Of a stretch of DNA of 64,000 bases, positions 26,828-37,803 are shown one piece after another (position 1 is the stretch's first letter; each line of letters begins with the position of its first letter). The notes under the pieces were generated by a model, which was not told the DNA's origin, did no database searches, and was given only the letters and a program-made list of their open reading frames with translations. The stretch lies in contig NZ_JACONV010000010.1 of assembly GCF_014358015.1 (NCBI RefSeq), positions 1 through 64,000 on the forward strand. The letters run 5' to 3'. The stretch comes from Pseudomonas triticifolii (GTDB lineage Bacteria > Pseudomonadota > Gammaproteobacteria > Pseudomonadales > Pseudomonadaceae). The translations under genes were made by a program, and so were the position numbers.

Positions 26828-27613
26828 ATGACCAAGCGTTACAGCGCCCTGCTTACTGCCCTGTTTGCCAGCCTGATGCTGAGCCAGGCCCCAGCCCATG
26901 CCAATGGCCTGGAAGACGTCGTAGCGCGCGGCACCCTGAAAGTTGCCGTTCCTCAGGATTTCCCGCCGTTTGGTTCGGTAGGCCCGGACATGAAGCCGCG
27001 CGGTCTGGACATCGACACCGCACAACTGCTGGCCGACAAATTGAAGGTCAAGCTGGAACTGACGCCGGTCAACAGCACCAACCGCATCCCGTTCCTGACC
27101 ACCGGCAAGGTCGACCTGGTGATTTCAAGCCTGGGCAAGAACCCGGATCGCGAGAAAGTGATCGATTTCTCGCGGGCCTATGCGCCGTTCTATCTGGCTG
27201 TATTCGGTCCGCCTGATGCCCCGATCAAGGAAATCGCCGACCTGAATGGCAAGACCATCAGCGTCACCCGCGGCGCAATCGAAGACATCGAGCTGTCGGC
27301 CGTCGCACCACAAGGTGCAACCATCAAGCGCTTCGAGGACAACAACTCCACCATCGCAGCCTACCTCGCAGGTCAGACCGATCTGATCGCCAGCGGCAAC
27401 GTGGTGATGGTTGCGATCAGCGAGCGCAACCCCAAGCGTATTCCGGCATTGAAAGTGAAGCTCAAGGACTCGCCCGTCTACGTCGGCGTGAACAAGGGGC
27501 AGCCGGAACTGCTGGCCAGGGTCAACGAGATCCTGAATGCCGCCAAGGCCGATGGCACGCTGGAAAAAGCGTCCACCACCTGGCTCAAGCAGCCGCTGCC
27601 AGCCGATCTCTGA
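26828..27613 (+). CDS. Polar amino-acid ABC transporter, periplasmic binding protein
   Basis: 261 residues with a signal peptide (MTKRYSALLTALFASLMLSQ, cleaved near AHA-NG). The mature part shows the SBP_bac_3 pattern: GTLKVAVPQDFPPFGSVGP, GLDIDTAQLLADKLKVKLEL, NSTNRIPFLTTGKVDLVISS and YLAGQTDLIASGN. GGAGAG precedes the ATG. It is first in an operon of binding protein, two permeases and an ATPase, under the divergent FadR-type regulator. The exact ligand is unknown; the family takes up polar amino acids or opine-like compounds. Confidence 0.9.
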   Translation: MTKRYSALLTALFASLMLSQAPAHANGLEDVVARGTLKVAVPQDFPPFGSVGPDMKPRGLDIDTAQLLADKLKVKLELTPVNSTNRIPFLTTGKVDLVISSLGKNPDREKVIDFSRAYAPFYLAVFGPPDAPIKEIADLNGKTISVTRGAIEDIELSAVAPQGATIKRFEDNNSTIAAYLAGQTDLIASGNVVMVAISERNPKRIPALKVKLKDSPVYVGVNKGQPELLARVNEILNAAKADGTLEKASTTWLKQPLPADL

Positions 27614-27643
27614 TCACCGTTTTCTGATTCACAGGGTCTGCCG

Positions 27644-28309
27644 ATGGCTTATCACTTCGACTTTGCACCGGTTCTGCAGAACATTGATCTGCTGTTGCGC
27701 GGCGCATTATTCACGCTGGAATTGACCGCCATTGGCACCTTGCTCGGCGTCAGCCTGGGGATCGTTGGCGCTGTCGTGAGGGCCTGGAAGATCCAGCCCT
27801 TTGCGACGATCTTTGCGGTGTACGTGGAGCTGATCCGCAATACGCCGTTTCTGGTCCAGCTGTTCTTCATTTTCTTCGGTCTGCCCTCGCTGGGCATGCA
27901 GATATCGGAGTGGCAGGCCGCCGTGCTGGCAATGGTCATCAACCTGGGGGCCTATTCCACGGAAATCATCCGCGCAGGCATCCAGGCGGTTCCCAAAGGG
28001 CAGCTCGAAGCCTCGGCGGCGCTGGCGATGAATCGCTATGAAGCCTTCCGCTACGTCGTGCTGGTACCCGCCTTGAGCAAGGTCTGGCCTGCCCTGAGCA
28101 GCCAGATCATCATTGTGATGCTCGGTTCGGCCGTCTGTTCGCAGATCGCCACGGAAGAGCTGAGCTTTTTCGCCAACTTCATCCAGTCGCGCAATTTTCG
28201 CTCGTTCGAAACCTACATCGTCACCACGCTGATCTACCTGTGCATGGCACTGTTGATCCGGCAATTGCTGGCCTGGATCGGGCGTCGCTACATCTCGAGG
28301 AGCAGCTGA
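27644..28309 (+). CDS. Polar amino-acid ABC transporter permease 1
   Basis: 221-residue HisM/GlnP-type inner-membrane permease with about five membrane segments. The start region is LLLRGALFTLELTAIGTLLG. The family motif ELIRNTPFLVQLFFIFFGLP and the EAA loop GQLEASAALAMNRYEAFRYV are visible. It follows the binding protein by 30 nt, and its stop overlaps the next start (TGATG). Confidence 0.92.
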   Translation: MAYHFDFAPVLQNIDLLLRGALFTLELTAIGTLLGVSLGIVGAVVRAWKIQPFATIFAVYVELIRNTPFLVQLFFIFFGLPSLGMQISEWQAAVLAMVINLGAYSTEIIRAGIQAVPKGQLEASAALAMNRYEAFRYVVLVPALSKVWPALSSQIIIVMLGSAVCSQIATEELSFFANFIQSRNFRSFETYIVTTLIYLCMALLIRQLLAWIGRRYISRSS

Positions 28310-28956
28310 TGGACTTTACCCTCTGGGACATCCTGCGCAATCTGTTGACCGGCCTGCAATGGACCGTCGCCCTGTCGCTGGTGGCGTTCATCGGTGGCGG
28401 GCTGATCGGCCTGCTGGTGATGGGCATGCGCACCTCGGAGAAATCCGGGCCGCGAGTGGCCGCCAGCTTATATATAGAACTGTTTCAAGGCACCCCGCTG
28501 TTGATGCAGCTGTTTCTGGTGTTCTTCGGCGTCGCGCTGATGGGGATGGACATCTCCCCGTGGGCCGCCGCCGCGCTGGCCCTGACGCTGTTCACCAGTG
28601 CTTACCTTGCGGAAATCTGGCGCGGGTGTGTGGAGTCAATCTCCAAAGGTCAGTGGGAAGCATCCGCCAGCCTGGCGCTGACCCCGTTTGAGCAGATGCG
28701 CTATGTGATCCTGCCTCAGGCCCTGCGTATCGCTGTTGCGCCGACGGTCGGCTTTTCGGTGCAGGTGGTCAAAGGCACAGCCGTGACCTCGATCATCGGT
28801 TTCACCGAGCTGACCAAGACCGGCAGCATGCTGGCCAATGCCACGTTCGAACCTTTCATGGTCTATGGCTTCGTTGCCCTGGGCTATTTCATCCTTTGCT
28901 ATCCGTTGTCGCTCTGTGCGCGTCATCTGGAAAGGAGACTGCATGCCTCTGCTTAG
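28309..28956 (+). CDS. Polar amino-acid ABC transporter permease 2
   Basis: 215-residue second permease, paralogous to the first, with ELFQGTPLLMQLFLVFFGVA and the EAA loop GQWEASASLALTPFEQMRYV. The start MDFTLWDILRNLLTGLQWTV at 28309 overlaps the stop of permease 1 by one base. An upstream in-frame start at 28240 would lie within permease 1 and is rejected. It overlaps the ATPase gene by 14 nt. Confidence 0.92.
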   Translation: MDFTLWDILRNLLTGLQWTVALSLVAFIGGGLIGLLVMGMRTSEKSGPRVAASLYIELFQGTPLLMQLFLVFFGVALMGMDISPWAAAALALTLFTSAYLAEIWRGCVESISKGQWEASASLALTPFEQMRYVILPQALRIAVAPTVGFSVQVVKGTAVTSIIGFTELTKTGSMLANATFEPFMVYGFVALGYFILCYPLSLCARHLERRLHASA

Positions 28957-29677
28957 AATTTCCGCCCTGCACAAATACTATGGCGACCATCACGTTCTCA
29001 AAGGCATCGACCTTTCCGTAGAAGAAGGTCAGGTGGTGGCGATCATCGGTCGCAGCGGCTCGGGCAAGAGCACGTTGTTGCGCACCCTCAATGGGCTGGA
29101 GTCGATCAACGATGGCGTGATCGAAGTCGATAGCGAATACCTGGACGCTGCGCGGGCCGACCTGCGCACATTGCGGCAGAAAGTCGGCATGGTGTTCCAG
29201 CAGTTCAACCTGTTTCCGCACCTGAGCGTGGGCGAAAACGTGATGCTCGCGCCGCAGGTCGTGCAGAAAGTGCCTAAAGCCGAGGCGGCAAAGCTGGCGA
29301 GGCAGATGCTGGAGCGTGTCGGGCTGGGCGAGAAGTTCGATGCCTTCCCGGATCGGCTGTCGGGCGGTCAACAGCAACGCGTGGCGATTGCCCGTGCGCT
29401 GGCAATGTCGCCCAAGGTGCTGCTGTGCGACGAGATCACGTCCGCGCTGGACCCGGAGCTGGTCAACGAAGTGCTCAGCGTCGTGCGCCAGCTGGCTGCC
29501 GATGGCATGACCCTGATCATGGTCACCCACGAAATGCGCTTCGCCCGGGAAGTGGGCGACAAACTGGTGTTCATGCATGAGGGCAAGGTGCATGAAGTGG
29601 GCGATCCGAAAGAACTGTTCGCCAACCCGAAAACCCCGGAACTGGCCAACTTTATCGGATCGGTCGAGCAGGCTTGA
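28943..29677 (+). CDS. Polar amino-acid ABC transporter ATP-binding protein
   Basis: 244-residue GlnQ/HisP-type ATPase. Walker A is GRSGSGKSTLLRTLNGLE, the Q loop MVFQQFNLFPHLSVGENV, the signature LSGGQQQRVAIARALAM and Walker B VLLCDEITSALDPELV, followed by the H loop VTHEM. GGAG precedes the ATG at 28943. It closes the operon; a GC-rich hairpin follows at 29712. It powers uptake through the two permeases. Confidence 0.94.
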   Translation: MPLLRISALHKYYGDHHVLKGIDLSVEEGQVVAIIGRSGSGKSTLLRTLNGLESINDGVIEVDSEYLDAARADLRTLRQKVGMVFQQFNLFPHLSVGENVMLAPQVVQKVPKAEAAKLARQMLERVGLGEKFDAFPDRLSGGQQQRVAIARALAMSPKVLLCDEITSALDPELVNEVLSVVRQLAADGMTLIMVTHEMRFAREVGDKLVFMHEGKVHEVGDPKELFANPKTPELANFIGSVEQA

Positions 29678-29711
29678 GCATAGGCCAAAGAGCGATAGCC
29701 ACATGGAGTAG

Positions 29712-29741
29712 CAGGAGGAAGCGAGGCGTCGCTCCCTCCTG
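29712..29741. terminator. GC-rich hairpin after the ABC operon
   Basis: CAGGAGG/CCTCCTG arms with inner GCGA/TCGC pairs form a strong hairpin, without a following T-run. It lies between two convergent genes and probably acts as a terminator or mRNA stabiliser. Confidence 0.5.
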
Positions 29742-29814
29742 ATAACTAACAGCGTTTAATAGCGACGCCATACACCTGCGAACGACGAACCCAGGGAATT
29801 ATTTTTTACCAGCC

Positions 29815-30471
29815 TTACGAAAGCTCAAACACTTCAAGGTCCGCGACAAACTGCTCCATTTCATGCTCAGGATTGTCTCTATTATAGACACCCCACTTGG
29901 GCTCATTTGCCCCATCCAATGTCCACCCTGTGTACCTGCTGTTTCCATCGAGCAATTGATCGACACCATTATAGTTAAGTGCAAACCAACCTTCTGAATC
30001 AACGTCCGACAGGTGCAAAGTCAAACTATAACTGTTCCATACATTGTCCTGAGTTTTTTTTGTCCACACTGTTTTCCAAACCTCGCCCCTGTCTACAAAC
30101 CGCAAAACGACCTCATCTCTTACCGCCGTCATGATCAACGGGTAGTTCTGGAGCCCGCTGGGATAAGACTTCCACTGAAAAATCACAAAATCTCCGTAGG
30201 CACTGTCTATTTTAGTCAGCTTACTTTTCCAGTTTAGCGTGTAGGTCTTGCCTTTTTGCCACTTATAGGCCTGAGTGCCAACTCTTATATTTCGACTTTC
30301 ACAGCGGTAGCTCACCGAGTCAGACGGCTTAAAATAACGCCAGACATTTTTGTTTAAATCGCGATCATAGACATAGATTATCGAACCATTAGGCTCGACC
30401 TCTAAGTTACCAAATACGTTGGGCTGCCCAACCCATAAACGTGTTGCTGAGGCGGGGAGTTCATTAGACAT
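29815..30471 (-). CDS. Polysaccharide-lyase-like beta-jelly-roll protein (tentative)
   Basis: 218 residues, no signal peptide, clearly AT-richer than its neighbours, which suggests horizontal gain. The start at 30471 has AAAGGA upstream; an extension to 30600 is not protein-like. The beta- and Trp-rich body (VGQPNVFGNLEVEPNGSIIY, GDFVIFQWKSYPSGLQNYPL, SEGWFALNYNGVDQLL, ANEPKWGVYNRDNPEHEMEQ) resembles heparin-lyase-I/glucuronan-lyase-like folds (PF14099), from memory. Function is therefore uncertain; a carbohydrate-binding or degrading role is inference. It is a monocistronic gene facing the ABC operon. Confidence 0.6.
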   Translation of the reverse strand: MSNELPASATRLWVGQPNVFGNLEVEPNGSIIYVYDRDLNKNVWRYFKPSDSVSYRCESRNIRVGTQAYKWQKGKTYTLNWKSKLTKIDSAYGDFVIFQWKSYPSGLQNYPLIMTAVRDEVVLRFVDRGEVWKTVWTKKTQDNVWNSYSLTLHLSDVDSEGWFALNYNGVDQLLDGNSRYTGWTLDGANEPKWGVYNRDNPEHEMEQFVADLEVFELS

Positions 30472-31199
30472 GATAGATTCCTTTCTAATTAAAGCATGCA
30501 TGACTTTCACAGCACTGATCTTTTTGAATATCCTTGGAAGCCCGTCCGGCCACCACCAACACCTACATGTTGCTCCATGATTATCTGTGCGCCTTCTCAA
30601 TTATAGGGCGCGAACGAGCGCTGTTGGATCGTGACGATAGAAGGTCCACAGCCACCTGCATTACCTGAGCTCAAATTACACTTCAGGTGCACGGAAAATG
30701 ATCTCACTGCCGCTTCCCGTCCGGCGACAATGAGGGATCGAGTCATGATGTCGGGGTAAACTGATCGCCCTCCATCGCAAACACCCGGATGCGTAGCGTC
30801 CTGAGAGGCGTTCCCACGCAAAGCGCTCATCGTTACACGCACATCCAAAAGACGCGCATAACGGGGCCAAAACGAAAGTGTCTGACTGAATGCATACTCG
30901 TGGGAGGCGGCTTGCCGGCGATGGTGTCAGCTCAGTCCCCGATATGTCGCATCGAAAAACGCATCGCTGGCAAGCCGTCTCCCACAGTCCGTTGATTGCA
31001 GCAAGACTTGTGTATAACGATGAGCGCTCCGCGTGGGTATGCAGCCCGTGATGCTCGGCTCACATCAGGGGGCGGGTGCGAAGTGGGAGTCACTGGGCGA
31101 GATTAATACCGGGTATTTCCGCCGCCTGGGCAGCTTCGCGTTGGCGGCAGAGGTGGATCGTGGCACGATGACGCGGTTATCGAACGGGATTGCCAGACC
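30472..31199. other. 728-bp non-coding region rich in repeats, upstream of ppx
   Basis: No supported gene lies here. It holds a nested repeat structure. The outer arms CCCACGCAAAGCGCTCATCG (30813-30838) and the inverse, containing CGATGAGCGCTCCGCGTGGG (31010-31037), flank a REP pair at 30900-30985. The part nearest 30471 is AT-rich and should contain the promoter of the lyase-like gene. The ppx promoter must lie between 31038 and 31199; no clear box was seen. Confidence 0.6.
30900..30985. repeat. Inverted REP pair
   Basis: GTGGGAGGCGGCTTGCCGGC on the left and CGCTGGCAAGCCGTCTCCCA on the right, inverted around a variable centre. Same family as the pairs at 6918, 37707 and 58042. Confidence 0.88.
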
Positions 31200-32702
31200 A
31201 TGCCGCACTCTAAACCCAAGAATCTTTCACTGATCGCCGCTATCGACCTGGGCTCCAACAGCTTCCATATGGTTGTGGCAAAAGCCAATCAGGGCGAAAT
31301 TCGCATTCTTGAGCGCCTGGGCGAGAAGGTGCAGTTGGCAGCCGGAATCACCGAAGAGCGCCAGCTGACTGAAGAATCCATGCAGCGGGGCCTCGACTGC
31401 CTCAAGCGCTTCGCCCAACTGATCAACGGCCTGCCGCTCGGCGCCGTGCGTATCGTGGGCACCAATGCCCTGCGCGAAGCCCGCAACCGCAACGACTTCA
31501 TTCACCGTGCAGAAGAAATCCTCGGCCATCCGGTGGAAGTCATCTCCGGCCGCGAAGAAGCACGCCTCATCTACCTGGGCGTCTCCCATACCCTGGCAGA
31601 CACTCCCGGCAAACGCCTGGTGGCCGACATTGGCGGCGGCAGTACCGAGTTCATCATCGGCCAGCGTTTCGAGCCTCTGCTGCGCGAAAGCCTGCAGATG
31701 GGCTGCGTGAGTTTCACCCAGCGCTACTTCCGCGACGGCAAGGTGACACCTGCCCGCTACGCCCAGGCCTACACCGCTGCCCGCCTGGAAATCATGAGCA
31801 TCGAACACGCGCTGCATCGCTTGAAGTGGGATGAAGCCATCGGCTCGTCCGGAACCATTCGTGCGATTGGTGTGGCGCTCAAGGCCAACGGCTACGGCGC
31901 AGGCGAGGTCAACGCCGAAGGGCTGGCCTGGCTCAAGCGCAAACTGTTCAAGCTGGGTGACGTCGAGAAAATCGACTTCGACGGCATCAAGCCCGACCGT
32001 CGCGCGATCTTCCCGGCGGGCCTGGCCATTCTGGAAGCTATCTTCGACGCCCTCGAACTCAAGCGCATGGATCACTGCGAAGGTGCCCTGCGTGAAGGTG
32101 TGCTGTATGACCTGATGGGTCGCCATCATCACGAAGACGTGCGCGAGCGTACGCTGACGTCGCTGATGGAGCGCTACCACGTCGACATGGAACAGGCCGC
32201 TCGCGTCGAGGCCAAGGCCCTGCACGCGCTGGAACAGGTCGCCGACAGCTGGGACCTGCAGCACGAAAGCTACGCCGAGCTGTTGAGCTGGGCTGCCAAG
32301 GTGCATGAAGTAGGCCTGGACATCGCCCACTATCATTACCACAAGCACGGCGCTTACCTGATCGAGCACTCCGACCTGGCCGGTTTCTCACGCGAAGACC
32401 AGCAGATGCTCGCACTGCTGGTGCGCGGGCATCGTCGTAACATTCCCAAGGACAAGTTTGCCGAGTTCGGCGATGAAGGCATCAAGCTGATTCGCCTGTG
32501 CGTACTGCTGCGCTTCGCGATCCTGTTCCACCACATTCGTGGCACCCAAGAGATGCCACGCGTGGTGCTGCGTGCGGACGGTCCGAACCTGGATGCGGAA
32601 TTCCCGACCGGCTGGCTGGAAAACAACCAGCTGACTCAGGCCGACTTCGCGCTGGAAGCGGAGTGGCTGACCCGAGTCGGCATCGTCTTCAGCGTACGCT
32701 GA
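31200..32702 (+). CDS. ppx: Exopolyphosphatase
   Basis: 500-residue ASKHA-fold enzyme that removes terminal phosphate from polyphosphate (and acts in the pppGpp phosphohydrolase family). The N-terminal phosphate loop ([20 protein letters not shown]), the second loop ([15 protein letters not shown]) and the C-terminal HD-like helical domain ([20 protein letters not shown]) are visible. It is convergent with ppk and the 3' ends overlap by 14 bp, so mutual antisense effects are possible. Confidence 0.95.
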   Translation: MPHSKPKNLSLIAAIDLGSNSFHMVVAKANQGEIRILERLGEKVQLAAGITEERQLTEESMQRGLDCLKRFAQLINGLPLGAVRIVGTNALREARNRNDFIHRAEEILGHPVEVISGREEARLIYLGVSHTLADTPGKRLVADIGGGSTEFIIGQRFEPLLRESLQMGCVSFTQRYFRDGKVTPARYAQAYTAARLEIMSIEHALHRLKWDEAIGSSGTIRAIGVALKANGYGAGEVNAEGLAWLKRKLFKLGDVEKIDFDGIKPDRRAIFPAGLAILEAIFDALELKRMDHCEGALREGVLYDLMGRHHHEDVRERTLTSLMERYHVDMEQAARVEAKALHALEQVADSWDLQHESYAELLSWAAKVHEVGLDIAHYHYHKHGAYLIEHSDLAGFSREDQQMLALLVRGHRRNIPKDKFAEFGDEGIKLIRLCVLLRFAILFHHIRGTQEMPRVVLRADGPNLDAEFPTGWLENNQLTQADFALEAEWLTRVGIVFSVR

Positions 32703-34899
32703 GGACCGGGTTGCTCAGGCGCTCCAGCAGGGTCGCCTGGGCGCTTCGAGCGTTCTGGTTGCCGGTCGGCGTGCTGCGTACGTAACGCCCGTCAGACTGC
32801 AACAGCCAGCTGTGGGTGTTGTCGGTCAGGTAGCTTTCCAGTTCCTTCTTCACCCGCAGGATCAATTTCTTGCCCTCCACCGGGAAGCAGGTCTCGACGC
32901 GCTTGTCGAGGTTGCGCTCCATCCAGTCGGCACTGGACAGAAACATCTGCTCGTCGCCGCCGTTGAGGAAGTAGAACACCCGCGTGTGCTCCAGGAAACG
33001 ACCGATGATCGAGCGCACATGAATGTTGTGCGAAACCCCGGCGATGCCCGGACGCAGGCAGCACATGCCGCGCACCACCAGATCGATACGCACCCCTGAC
33101 TGACTGGCCTTGTACAGCGCGCGGATGATCTTCGGATCGGTCAGCGAGTTGAACTTGGCGATGATGTGCGCGGGCTTGCCGTCGAGCGCAAATTGCGTCT
33201 CGCGGGCGATCATGTCGAGCATGCCTTTCTTCAGCGTAAACGGCGCGTGCAGCAGCTTTTTCATGCGCAGCGTCTTGCCCATGCCAATCAACTGACTGAA
33301 CAACTTGCCGACGTCTTCACACAGCGCGTCGTCGGAGGTCAGCAGGCTGTAGTCGGTGTACAGGCGGGCGTTACCGGCGTGATAGTTACCGGTGCCCAGG
33401 TGCGCGTAACGCACGATTTCGCCTGCCTCACGGCGCAGGATCAGCATCATCTTGGCGTGGGTCTTGAAGCCGACCACACCGTAGATCACCACCGCACCCG
33501 CCGCTTGCAGACGGCTGGCCAGCTGCAGGTTGGACTCTTCGTCGAACCGGGCACGCAATTCGATCACCGCCGTGACTTCCTTGCCGTTACGCGCCGCATC
33601 GACCAGCGCGTCAACGATTTCCGAGTTCGCGCCGCTGCGATACAGCGTCTGACGCACCGCCAGCACGTGTGGGTCTTTCGCGGCCTGACGCAGCAGATCG
33701 ACCACTGGCGTGAAGGACTCGAACGGGTGCAGCAGCAGAATGTCCTGCTTGCTGATCACACTGAAAATGTTTTCGCTGTTCTGCAGCAGCTTGGGAATCG
33801 CTGGCGTGAACGGCAGGTATTGCAGCTCCGGATGGCTGTCCAGACCGGTGATGCTGAACAGACGCGTCAGGTTGACCGGGCCGTTGACCTGGTACAGCTC
33901 GGACTCGTTCAGGTTGAACTGCTTGAGCAGGTAGTCCGACAGATGCTTGGGACAGGTGTCCGCCACCTCCAGACGCACCGCGTCGCCATAACGACGCGAG
34001 AACAGCTCGCCGCGCAGTGCGCGTGCAAGGTCTTCCACGTCTTCCGAATCCAGCGCCAGGTCGGCGTTACGGGTCAGGCGGAACTGGTAGCAGCCCTTGA
34101 CCTTCATGCCCTGAAACAGATCGTCAGCGTGAGCGTGGATCATCGACGACAGGAACACGAAGTTGTCGCCAGGCCCGCAGACCTCTTCCGGCACCTTGAT
34201 GATGCGCGGCAGCAGGCGTGGTGCCGGGATGATCGCAAGACCCGAGTCGCGACCGAACGCATCAATGCCTTCCAGCTCCACGATGAAGTTCAGGCTCTTG
34301 TTGACCAGCAACGGGAACGGGTGCGTCGGGTCCAGGCCGATCGGGGTGATGATCGGCGCAATCTCATCGCGGAAATAACGACGCACCCAGGCCTTGAGCT
34401 TGGCCGTCCAGTGACGGCGACGAATGAAGCGGACGTGGTGCTTTTCCAGCTCCGGCAGAAGAATATCGTTGAGGATCGCGTACTGGCGGTCAACGTGACC
34501 ATGGACCAGTTCGCTGATGCGGGCCAGCGCCTGATGCGGCTGCAAGCCGTCGGCACCGGCCTGCTCACGGGCAAAGGTGATCTGCTTCTTCAAGCCCGCG
34601 ACACGAATCTCGAAGAACTCATCGAGGTTGCTGGAGAAAATCAGCAGAAACTTCAGCCGCTCCAGTAACGGATAGGACTCATCGAGCGCCTGCTCCAGAA
34701 CCCGTATGTTGAACTGCAACTGAGACAGCTCACGGTGGATGTACAGGCTGCTGTCGTCCAGATTCGGAGCGACGACGGCAGGCACCACAGCAACGGGTGC
34801 CTCGATGGCCGGGACAACTTCAATGTCAGGTTCAACCACGGGAGCAGCTTCCTGAACATCGACTTCAACAGCGGCTTCGATGAGTCCTTCGGTATTCAT
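32689..34899 (-). CDS. ppk: Polyphosphate kinase 1
   Basis: 736-residue membrane-associated kinase that polymerises the ATP gamma-phosphate into polyphosphate. An unusual Ala/Val/Glu/Pro-rich N-terminal tail of about 45 residues precedes the conserved N domain ([20 protein letters not shown]). Phosphorylated and catalytic regions are seen at [20 protein letters not shown] (His) and in [20 protein letters not shown] (His). AGGA precedes the ATG. It lies immediately downstream of hemB (16 nt), so the two are probably co-transcribed. Confidence 0.96.
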   Translation of the reverse strand: MNTEGLIEAAVEVDVQEAAPVVEPDIEVVPAIEAPVAVVPAVVAPNLDDSSLYIHRELSQLQFNIRVLEQALDESYPLLERLKFLLIFSSNLDEFFEIRVAGLKKQITFAREQAGADGLQPHQALARISELVHGHVDRQYAILNDILLPELEKHHVRFIRRRHWTAKLKAWVRRYFRDEIAPIITPIGLDPTHPFPLLVNKSLNFIVELEGIDAFGRDSGLAIIPAPRLLPRIIKVPEEVCGPGDNFVFLSSMIHAHADDLFQGMKVKGCYQFRLTRNADLALDSEDVEDLARALRGELFSRRYGDAVRLEVADTCPKHLSDYLLKQFNLNESELYQVNGPVNLTRLFSITGLDSHPELQYLPFTPAIPKLLQNSENIFSVISKQDILLLHPFESFTPVVDLLRQAAKDPHVLAVRQTLYRSGANSEIVDALVDAARNGKEVTAVIELRARFDEESNLQLASRLQAAGAVVIYGVVGFKTHAKMMLILRREAGEIVRYAHLGTGNYHAGNARLYTDYSLLTSDDALCEDVGKLFSQLIGMGKTLRMKKLLHAPFTLKKGMLDMIARETQFALDGKPAHIIAKFNSLTDPKIIRALYKASQSGVRIDLVVRGMCCLRPGIAGVSHNIHVRSIIGRFLEHTRVFYFLNGGDEQMFLSSADWMERNLDKRVETCFPVEGKKLILRVKKELESYLTDNTHSWLLQSDGRYVRSTPTGNQNARSAQATLLERLSNPVLSVR

Positions 34900-34915
34900 G
34901 AGTGTTCCTGTGAGG

Positions 34916-35980
<1,065 letters not shown>

Positions 35981-36156
35981 TTATGACCAATGTGTGACAG
36001 TCATGGTTCGACCTGCGACTGCAGGCCGCAGCGACTCAACTGGAGAGAAAGGAACATTGTGGTTGCAAGAATCTTTAACGTCGAGACACATATCGACACT
36101 TTCATGATTGCCCTCGGCGCGTTAGGCTGCGTGCTCATTTCGCCAGCATCCAGACA

Positions 36157-36816
36157 ATGCTCCAGAATTTCTTGAATGAGTTTGGCTACTTCGCCCTCTT
36201 CCTCGGCACCTTCTTTGAAGGCGAGACCATTCTGGTTCTTGCCGGATTCCTGGCTTTCCGTGGGTACATGGACCTCAACATCGTCATCCTCGTGGCCTTC
36301 TGCGGAAGCTATGCGGGCGATCAGCTGTGGTATTTCATGGGGCGCAAGCACGGCCGCAAGCTACTGGCCCGCAAACCTCGCTGGCAGCTCATGGGCGACA
36401 AGGCCTTAAGGCTTGTGCGCAAACACCCGGACATATGGGTGCTGAGCTTCCGGTTCGTTTACGGCCTGCGAACCGTCATGCCCGTGGCCATCGGGTTGTC
36501 CGGCTATCCGCCAGGACGCTACCTGCTGCTCAACGGCATCGGCGCGGCGGTCTGGGCGGCGGCGCTGGGGTCGGCGGCGTATCATTTCGGCGCCGTGCTC
36601 GAAGGCCTGCTAGGCAACGTCAAGAAATACGAGCTCTGGGTGCTGGGCGCGTTGCTTCTGGTGGGCCTTGGCTTGTGGCTGCGTCGCCGTATCAAGAACG
36701 CCCGCATCGCTCGCGAGGCCCGTGAAGAGCGACAATACTGCGCATCCTCAGCGGCTTCCGATCTGGACATGCCGGTCGAGGCCCATCTCGACCTGAAGAA
36801 AAAGTCCGACGACTGA
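36157..36816 (+). CDS. DedA-family membrane protein
   Basis: 219 residues with about five membrane segments. DedA hallmarks: FGYFALFLGTFFEGETILVL, FCGSYAGDQLWYFMGRKHGR and the Arg/Gly region FRFVYGLRTVMPVAIGLSGY. The C-terminal tail is charged and soluble (KNARIAREAREERQY). The family flips or recycles polyprenyl or phospholipid carriers and supports membrane potential and antimicrobial tolerance. The ribosome-binding site is weak. Divergent from hemB. Confidence 0.9.
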   Translation: MLQNFLNEFGYFALFLGTFFEGETILVLAGFLAFRGYMDLNIVILVAFCGSYAGDQLWYFMGRKHGRKLLARKPRWQLMGDKALRLVRKHPDIWVLSFRFVYGLRTVMPVAIGLSGYPPGRYLLLNGIGAAVWAAALGSAAYHFGAVLEGLLGNVKKYELWVLGALLLVGLGLWLRRRIKNARIAREAREERQYCASSAASDLDMPVEAHLDLKKKSDD

Positions 36817-36972
36817 TTATCCCTCCCGACTTCTCCGGGTGCAGGCCAAAAAGCCTCGCCCGGATGACGCACCACCTCCCCGACTGATCCCGCCTCGACA
36901 AGACCTGACACTGAACAGATGACGCGCAATGTGTTCCATTGGTAGATGCGTCATGACCAAGGAGTCGAAATC

Positions 36973-37641
36973 ATGCAAAAGAAAGTGGCTGTGATCCTGT
37001 CCGGCTGCGGCGTCTACGACGGTGCCGAAATCCATGAAAGCGTGCTGACCCTGTTGCGCCTGGACCAGCGTGGCGCACAGGTGCAGTGCTTCGCGCCGAA
37101 CATCGCGCAGCACCACGTCGTGAATCACCTGACGGGTGAGGAAATGCCCGAGACCCGCAACGTGCTGGTCGAGTCGGCACGCATCGCACGCGGCGAAGTG
37201 AAAGACCTGCGGGAAGCCGACGTCAACGACTTCGATGCATTGATTGTCCCCGGTGGATTTGGCTCGGCGAAGAACCTGTCCGACTTCGCGCAGCAGGGTC
37301 AGGCCTGTCAGGTCAACCCTGAGCTGTTGGCGCTGGCCGAGGCCTTCGCGCTGGCAGGCAAGCCCGTTGGACTGATCTGCATCACCCCGGCCCTTGCTGC
37401 AAAGATCTACGGCCCAGGCGTGACCTGCACCATCGGCAATGACCCCGAAACCGCCGCGGCCATCACTAAAATGGGCGGTGCGCATCAGGACTGTGAAGTG
37501 TCGGAGATCGTGGAAGACGAGGCGCGAAAACTGGTCAGCACCCCGGCCTACATGGTTGCAAAGAGCATCAGCGAAGCCGCATCAGGCATCAACAAACTGG
37601 TTGATCGCGTGCTGGAGCTGACGCAGGAGCAGGATGCGTGA
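36973..37641 (+). CDS. elbB: Glyoxalase III-like/isoprenoid-associated protein ElbB
   Basis: 222-residue DJ-1/PfpI-family protein of the ElbB/YhbL branch: KVAVILSGCGVYDGAEIHES, then QHHVVNHLTGEEMPETRNVL, then ALIVPGGFGSAKNLSDFA, then the nucleophile elbow GLICITPALAAKIYGPGV with Cys. Start 36973 has AAGGAG upstream; the nine-residue extension is rejected. The physiological role is unclear; glyoxalase activity was reported for the E. coli homologue. Confidence 0.92.
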   Translation: MQKKVAVILSGCGVYDGAEIHESVLTLLRLDQRGAQVQCFAPNIAQHHVVNHLTGEEMPETRNVLVESARIARGEVKDLREADVNDFDALIVPGGFGSAKNLSDFAQQGQACQVNPELLALAEAFALAGKPVGLICITPALAAKIYGPGVTCTIGNDPETAAAITKMGGAHQDCEVSEIVEDEARKLVSTPAYMVAKSISEAASGINKLVDRVLELTQEQDA

Positions 37642-37706
37642 GGATGCGAAACTGATGTTCCTGCGCTCCGCGCTCTACGCAATCCTCATTGGATAAATGC
37701 ACATCT

Positions 37707-37792
37707 GTGGGAGGCGGCTTGCCGGCGATGCGACCTGTCAGACAACCTCTCGCAACCTGACCTGACGCGATCGCCGGCAAGCCGCCTCCCAC
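37707..37792. repeat. Inverted REP pair
   Basis: GTGGGAGGCGGCTTGCCGGC and CGCCGGCAAGCCGCCTCCCA face each other. The left flank GGATAAATGCACATC closely matches the flank of the repeat at 58042. It sits between the convergent elbB and FTR1 genes. Confidence 0.9.
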
Positions 37793-37803
37793 GGTGGTGC
37801 TTT

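Noticed and set aside
33166-34668. 500-residue plus-strand open frame
   Set aside because: Antisense to ppk; composition is that of a shadow frame.
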